A stretch of 35,397 nucleotides of DNA from positions 1-35,397 of the forward strand of contig JAFZSL010000014.1 in the NCBI GenBank assembly GCA_017619375.1, written 5' to 3'. Both the position numbers and the translations under genes were made by a program. The DNA comes from Prevotella sp. (GTDB lineage Bacteria > Bacteroidota > Bacteroidia > Bacteroidales > Bacteroidaceae). This document shows, in pieces, positions 32,770 through 35,397 of the stretch; position 1 is the stretch's first letter; every line of letters starts with the position of its first letter. The notes under the pieces are model-generated. The model made no database searches. It had not been told where the DNA came from and worked only from the letters and a program-made list of their open reading frames with translations.

Positions 32770-34103
32770 GAGAGCAAAGCCTTTTCAGCCTCTACCATGC
32801 GCTCGAAATGGAATCCGTCGAGCGTCTCCTTCATCAGTTGCTCGATGCGGTCGTTGCAGAGGTTGCCGATACTGCCTTCATGGGTGTGATGGATGTCCTT
32901 GTCGGCCACGAATCGTCCCGCCTCGATGTCAAGTCCCACTTTCTTGTAGGCATCGCGGAAAGGCATCCCCTGGGCGGCGAGGCGGTTGACCTCCTCCACG
33001 GAGAAGATGGGGTCGTAAAGCGGATTGTCGAGGATATGTTCATCCACCTCCATGCGGTTGATGATGTAGGCCGTCATGCGGAGGCAGTCCTTCAGTTCGT
33101 CGAATGCGGGGAGGAACACCTCCTTGATGATTTGCAAGTCGCGGAAGTATCCGCAGGGCAGGTTGTTCATGATGAGCGTCACCTGCGTGGGCAGTCCTTG
33201 CAACTTGTTGCTCTTGGCACGGATGAGTTCGAAAACGTCGGGGTTTTTCTTGTGGGGCATGATGCTGCTGCCCGTGGTGCATTCCTTGGGTAGTCGGACG
33301 AAGGAGAAATTCTGGCTGTTGAAGAGGCAGGCATCGAAAGCCAACTTGGCCAACGTGCCAGCGATGGTGGCGATGGCGAAGGCCACGTTGCGCTCCATCT
33401 TCCCCCGCCCCATCTGTGCATACACCACATTGTAGTCCATCGAGTCGAAACCTAACAGGCGGGTGGTCATCGAACGGTCGAGGGGGAACGAACTGCCATA
33501 TCCTGCCGCACTGCCCAAGGGGTTGCGGTTGGTCATGCGGTAGGCGGCCTGGAGGAAGAGCATGTCGTCGGCCAAACTCTCGGCATAGGCTCCAAACCAC
33601 AGTCCGAAACTGCTGGGCATGGCCACCTGGAGGTGGGTGTAGCCCGGCATCAGCACGTCCTTGTAATGGTTGCTCTTGGCGATGAGTTCGTCGAAAAGCA
33701 CCTTCACCTCTTCTGAGATGTCCTTGAGTTGCTGGCGGGTGAAAAGTTTCAGGTCAACGAGCACTTGGTCGTTGCGCGAACGTCCGCTGTGTATCTTCTT
33801 CCCCATGTCACCCAGGCGGCGTGTGAGCATCAGTTCCACTTGCGAGTGAACATCCTCCACCCCGTCCTCGATGACAAACTCCCCGCGCTCGCAGAGTTTG
33901 TGGATGTCTTTCAACTCACGCAGCAGCACCGCCAGTTCGTCGGCGGTGAGCAGGCCGATGGACTCCAGCATGGTGATGTGCGCCATCGAACCCAATACGT
34001 CATAGCGTGCGAGGAAGAGGTCCATCTCACGGTCGCGTCCCACTGTGAATCGCTCGATTTCGCTGTTCACCTCGAAGTCTTTCTCCCAAAGTTTGCTTGC
34101 CAT
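32766..34103 (-). CDS. argH: Argininosuccinate lyase
   Basis: The 445-residue enzyme catalyses the last step of arginine synthesis, splitting argininosuccinate into arginine and fumarate. The superfamily signature GSSIMPHKKNP is present with its catalytic serine loop, as are HSGRSRNDQVLVDL and GYTHLQVAMPSSFG. Length is slightly short but normal for this phylum. It lies in the pyrE operon: 25 bp after the SRPBCC gene and overlapping the lipoprotein start by 4 bp. No other arg gene is in the window. Confidence 0.96.
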   Translation of the reverse strand: MASKLWEKDFEVNSEIERFTVGRDREMDLFLARYDVLGSMAHITMLESIGLLTADELAVLLRELKDIHKLCERGEFVIEDGVEDVHSQVELMLTRRLGDMGKKIHSGRSRNDQVLVDLKLFTRQQLKDISEEVKVLFDELIAKSNHYKDVLMPGYTHLQVAMPSSFGLWFGAYAESLADDMLFLQAAYRMTNRNPLGSAAGYGSSFPLDRSMTTRLLGFDSMDYNVVYAQMGRGKMERNVAFAIATIAGTLAKLAFDACLFNSQNFSFVRLPKECTTGSSIMPHKKNPDVFELIRAKSNKLQGLPTQVTLIMNNLPCGYFRDLQIIKEVFLPAFDELKDCLRMTAYIINRMEVDEHILDNPLYDPIFSVEEVNRLAAQGMPFRDAYKKVGLDIEAGRFVADKDIHHTHEGSIGNLCNDRIEQLMKETLDGFHFERMVEAEKALLS

Positions 34104-34128
34104 GTCAGGTTATGGTGTTTTAATAGGG

Positions 34129-34545
34129 TTATTCATAGGTGCCGGCGGCGATGGCGTCGGCCAGTTTCTCCAGTCCGGCCTTCAACGGTTTGGATATCAT
34201 CCCCTTGACAAAGGGGTTGAGGTCGGCCTTGATGGTGAGGCGCATCTTGCACGAGGTGTCGGAGGTGGGGAGCAGTTGCACCCATAGGTTGAAGGGTAGC
34301 GGCGACTGCACCGTCTTATACTTGATGGTCTTGGGCTCCTCTCGGTCGCAGATGGCGATGGAGATGTTGCCCACGGGGGGTACGTTCATCGTGATGGAGT
34401 CATTCTCAAAGATGATGTCCTCGCGCTTGTCCTCGGGGAGCTGGTTGCGCACCTCCTCGCTCAGGGAGAGGTCGCTCAAGCGGCGATAGACGGCTTCTTG
34501 CGAGTAGGGTATCTCCCTTACGCTGCTTTCAAATTTCGATTCCAT
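34129..34545 (-). CDS. SRPBCC-family (START-like) small protein
   Basis: The 138-residue protein has the pattern of the helix-grip SRPBCC fold: an initial strand and helix (KFESSVREIPYSQEAVYRRLSDL), a run of beta-strands (ITMNVPPVGNISIAICDREEPKTIKYKT, FNLWVQLLP, CKMRLTIKADLNP) and a long C-terminal helix (LKAGLEKLADAIA). Such proteins bind hydrophobic ligands or act in assembly; no ligand is predictable. It lies between pyrE and argH (gaps 51 and 25 bp), probably on the same transcript. Confidence 0.8.
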   Translation of the reverse strand: MESKFESSVREIPYSQEAVYRRLSDLSLSEEVRNQLPEDKREDIIFENDSITMNVPPVGNISIAICDREEPKTIKYKTVQSPLPFNLWVQLLPTSDTSCKMRLTIKADLNPFVKGMISKPLKAGLEKLADAIAAGTYE

Positions 34546-34596
34546 ATCTGTGTAGGGATGTTGTCTGTTATGGGTGTGGCAAGGGTGCCCCGCCGG

Positions 34597-35235
34597 TTAT
34601 TTCTTCCATTCGGAAGGATTTTTCCTCCATTCGTTGAGGAGTTGGATATCGGCCTCGGTGATATAACCCGTCTCCAAAGCCGTGGCCACCACGTGGTCGT
34701 AATCGGTGAGGGTGACCAGTTGCACGTTGGCTGCCCGGAAAGCCTCCTCGGCAACGGGGAATCCATAGGTGTAGGAAGCCACCATGCCGATGACCTCACA
34801 GGCGTTCTTGCGGATGGCTTCCACAGCCTTGAGGCTGCTGCCGCCTGTGGAGACCAAGTCTTCCACCACCACGACCTTGGCATTGGGGCGCAGTTCACCT
34901 TCGATGAGGTTCTCCAAGCCATGGTCCTTGGGTTTGTTGCGGATGTAGACGAAGGGCAGGCAGAGTGCGTCGGCCACGAGTGCACCTTGCGGGATGGCTC
35001 CGGTAGCCACTCCGGCGATGGCTTCCACTTCGGGGAAATGCTCGTGGATGGCGTGGGTGAGTTCCAACTTCACATAGTTGCGCAACTCAGGGTAAGAGAG
35101 CGTCTTGCGATTGTCACAGTAGAAAGGTGACTTCCATCCCGATGCCCACGTGAAGGGGTTGTTGGGTTGGAGTTTGATGGCCTTGATGCCCAGCAGTCTC
35201 CGGGCAAAGTCTTTCTTGAGGTTGTCCATTTCCAT
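34597..35235 (-). CDS. pyrE: Orotate phosphoribosyltransferase
   Basis: The 212-residue enzyme joins orotate to PRPP to make OMP, the fifth step of pyrimidine synthesis. The PRPP-binding motif VVVVEDLVSTGGSS is clear, as are FTWASGWKSPFYCDNRKTLSYPELR and the flexible-loop region near RNKPKDHG. The ATG at 35235 (MEMDNLKKDFARRLL) is preferred; the upstream open frame reads through the promoter repeat. It heads a five-gene minus-strand unit. The fourth-step genes pyrK and pyrD lie ~18 kb away. Confidence 0.95.
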   Translation of the reverse strand: MEMDNLKKDFARRLLGIKAIKLQPNNPFTWASGWKSPFYCDNRKTLSYPELRNYVKLELTHAIHEHFPEVEAIAGVATGAIPQGALVADALCLPFVYIRNKPKDHGLENLIEGELRPNAKVVVVEDLVSTGGSSLKAVEAIRKNACEVIGMVASYTYGFPVAEEAFRAANVQLVTLTDYDHVVATALETGYITEADIQLLNEWRKNPSEWKK

Positions 35236-35256
35236 ATTCGCTTGAGGTTTATAGGT

Positions 35257-35344
35257 GCAAAGGTAGTGAAAGCCGAATACAATGCAAAGCAAAAGACGAA
35301 GTTTTTGCTTTCATTGTTGAGGCGCATCCTATCTTCGCCGTCAG
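35257..35344. repeat. Promoter-bearing tandem repeat, unit 1 (pyrE locus)
   Basis: This 88-bp unit begins GCAAAGGTAGTGAAAGCCGA, the same start as the holA-locus unit, and is followed by a second copy. The centre differs from the holA version. It shares the TTTCATT, TTGAGGCG and ATCCTA(T/C)CTTCGC words towards its end. An inverted repeat AAAGCAAAA/TTTTGCTTT (35286-35294, 35303-35311) overlaps the -33 box. Confidence 0.88.
35258..35288 (-). promoter_or_regulatory. pyrE operon promoter P1
   Basis: On the minus strand TTTG (35288-35285), exactly 19 bp, TACCTTTG (35265-35258): full consensus. Transcription would start ~15 bases before the ATG at 35235. Confidence 0.82.
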
Positions 35345-35397
35345 GCAAAGGTAGTGAAAGCCGAATACAATGCAAAGCAAAAGACGAAGTTTTTGCT
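35345..35397. repeat. Promoter-bearing tandem repeat, unit 2 (pyrE locus), cut by window end
   Basis: This is an identical second copy running to the last base of the window. It contains P2, TTTG (35376-35373)-N19-TACCTTTG (35353-35346), on the minus strand. Further copies may lie beyond the window. Confidence 0.85.
35346..35376 (-). promoter_or_regulatory. pyrE operon promoter P2
   Basis: This is a second full consensus TTTG-N19-TACCTTTG promoter, 88 bp upstream of P1 and created by the tandem repeat. Confidence 0.7.

Overview
The window looks like chromosomal DNA of a Prevotella-like member of the Bacteroidota. The evidence is promoter boxes of the form TTTG-N19/20-TAnnTTTG, few Shine-Dalgarno motifs, secreted proteins with gingipain-type (type IX secretion) C-terminal tails, a class 1B PyrK/PyrD pair, and typical neighbours such as an HsdR-N protein, a C4 zinc-ribbon coiled-coil protein beside Nif3, and an ECF sigma factor coupled to an outer-membrane barrel. 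The genus is inferred from style, not from a marker gene. No tRNA, rRNA, CRISPR array, transposase or prophage gene was seen.

Layout. 0.4-2.3 kb: ECF sigma factor overlapping a protein with an inner-membrane helix and an outer-membrane barrel. 2.3-3.0 kb: a heptamer minisatellite and two copies of a ~225-bp noncoding repeat. 3.2-13.9 kb: secreted proteins: a small barrel protein, a 1040-residue zincin-type multidomain protein, a GH28 pectinase-like enzyme, a subtilase (minus strand) and an M6 metallopeptidase with a dockerin-like end. 14.1-15.8 kb: SlyD-type prolyl isomerase and chorismate synthase. 16.0-17.7 kb (minus): pyrK-pyrD. 17.9-19.1 kb: an XRE regulator and an AT-rich, repeat-filled spacer. 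19.1-21.7 kb: holA (minus), divergent from an HsdR-N protein and a TerB/J-domain protein. 21.9-25.4 kb (minus): AldA-type aldehyde dehydrogenase, then Nif3 and the zinc-ribbon protein. 25.8-30.9 kb: a C10 peptidase (minus), a beta-helix protein and an S66 LD-carboxypeptidase (plus). 31.1-35.2 kb (minus): operon pyrE - SRPBCC protein - argH - lipoprotein - metallophosphoesterase.

How it fits together. Much of the window encodes exported enzymes for protein and polysaccharide breakdown (peptidases of four or five unrelated types, a GH28 enzyme and a beta-helix protein). These alternate with housekeeping biosynthesis genes (pyrimidine, arginine, aromatic amino acids). No conventional polysaccharide utilisation locus (SusC/SusD) is present.

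The most unusual signals are noncoding. A tandemly duplicated promoter-bearing element precedes both holA and pyrE; its hairpin sequence differs between the two loci but its position at the -33 box is kept. Several spacers carry short-period minisatellites (7, 9, 10 or 11 bp), each with its own unit, usually starting at or just after a stop codon. No complete new defence or mobile system could be supported.
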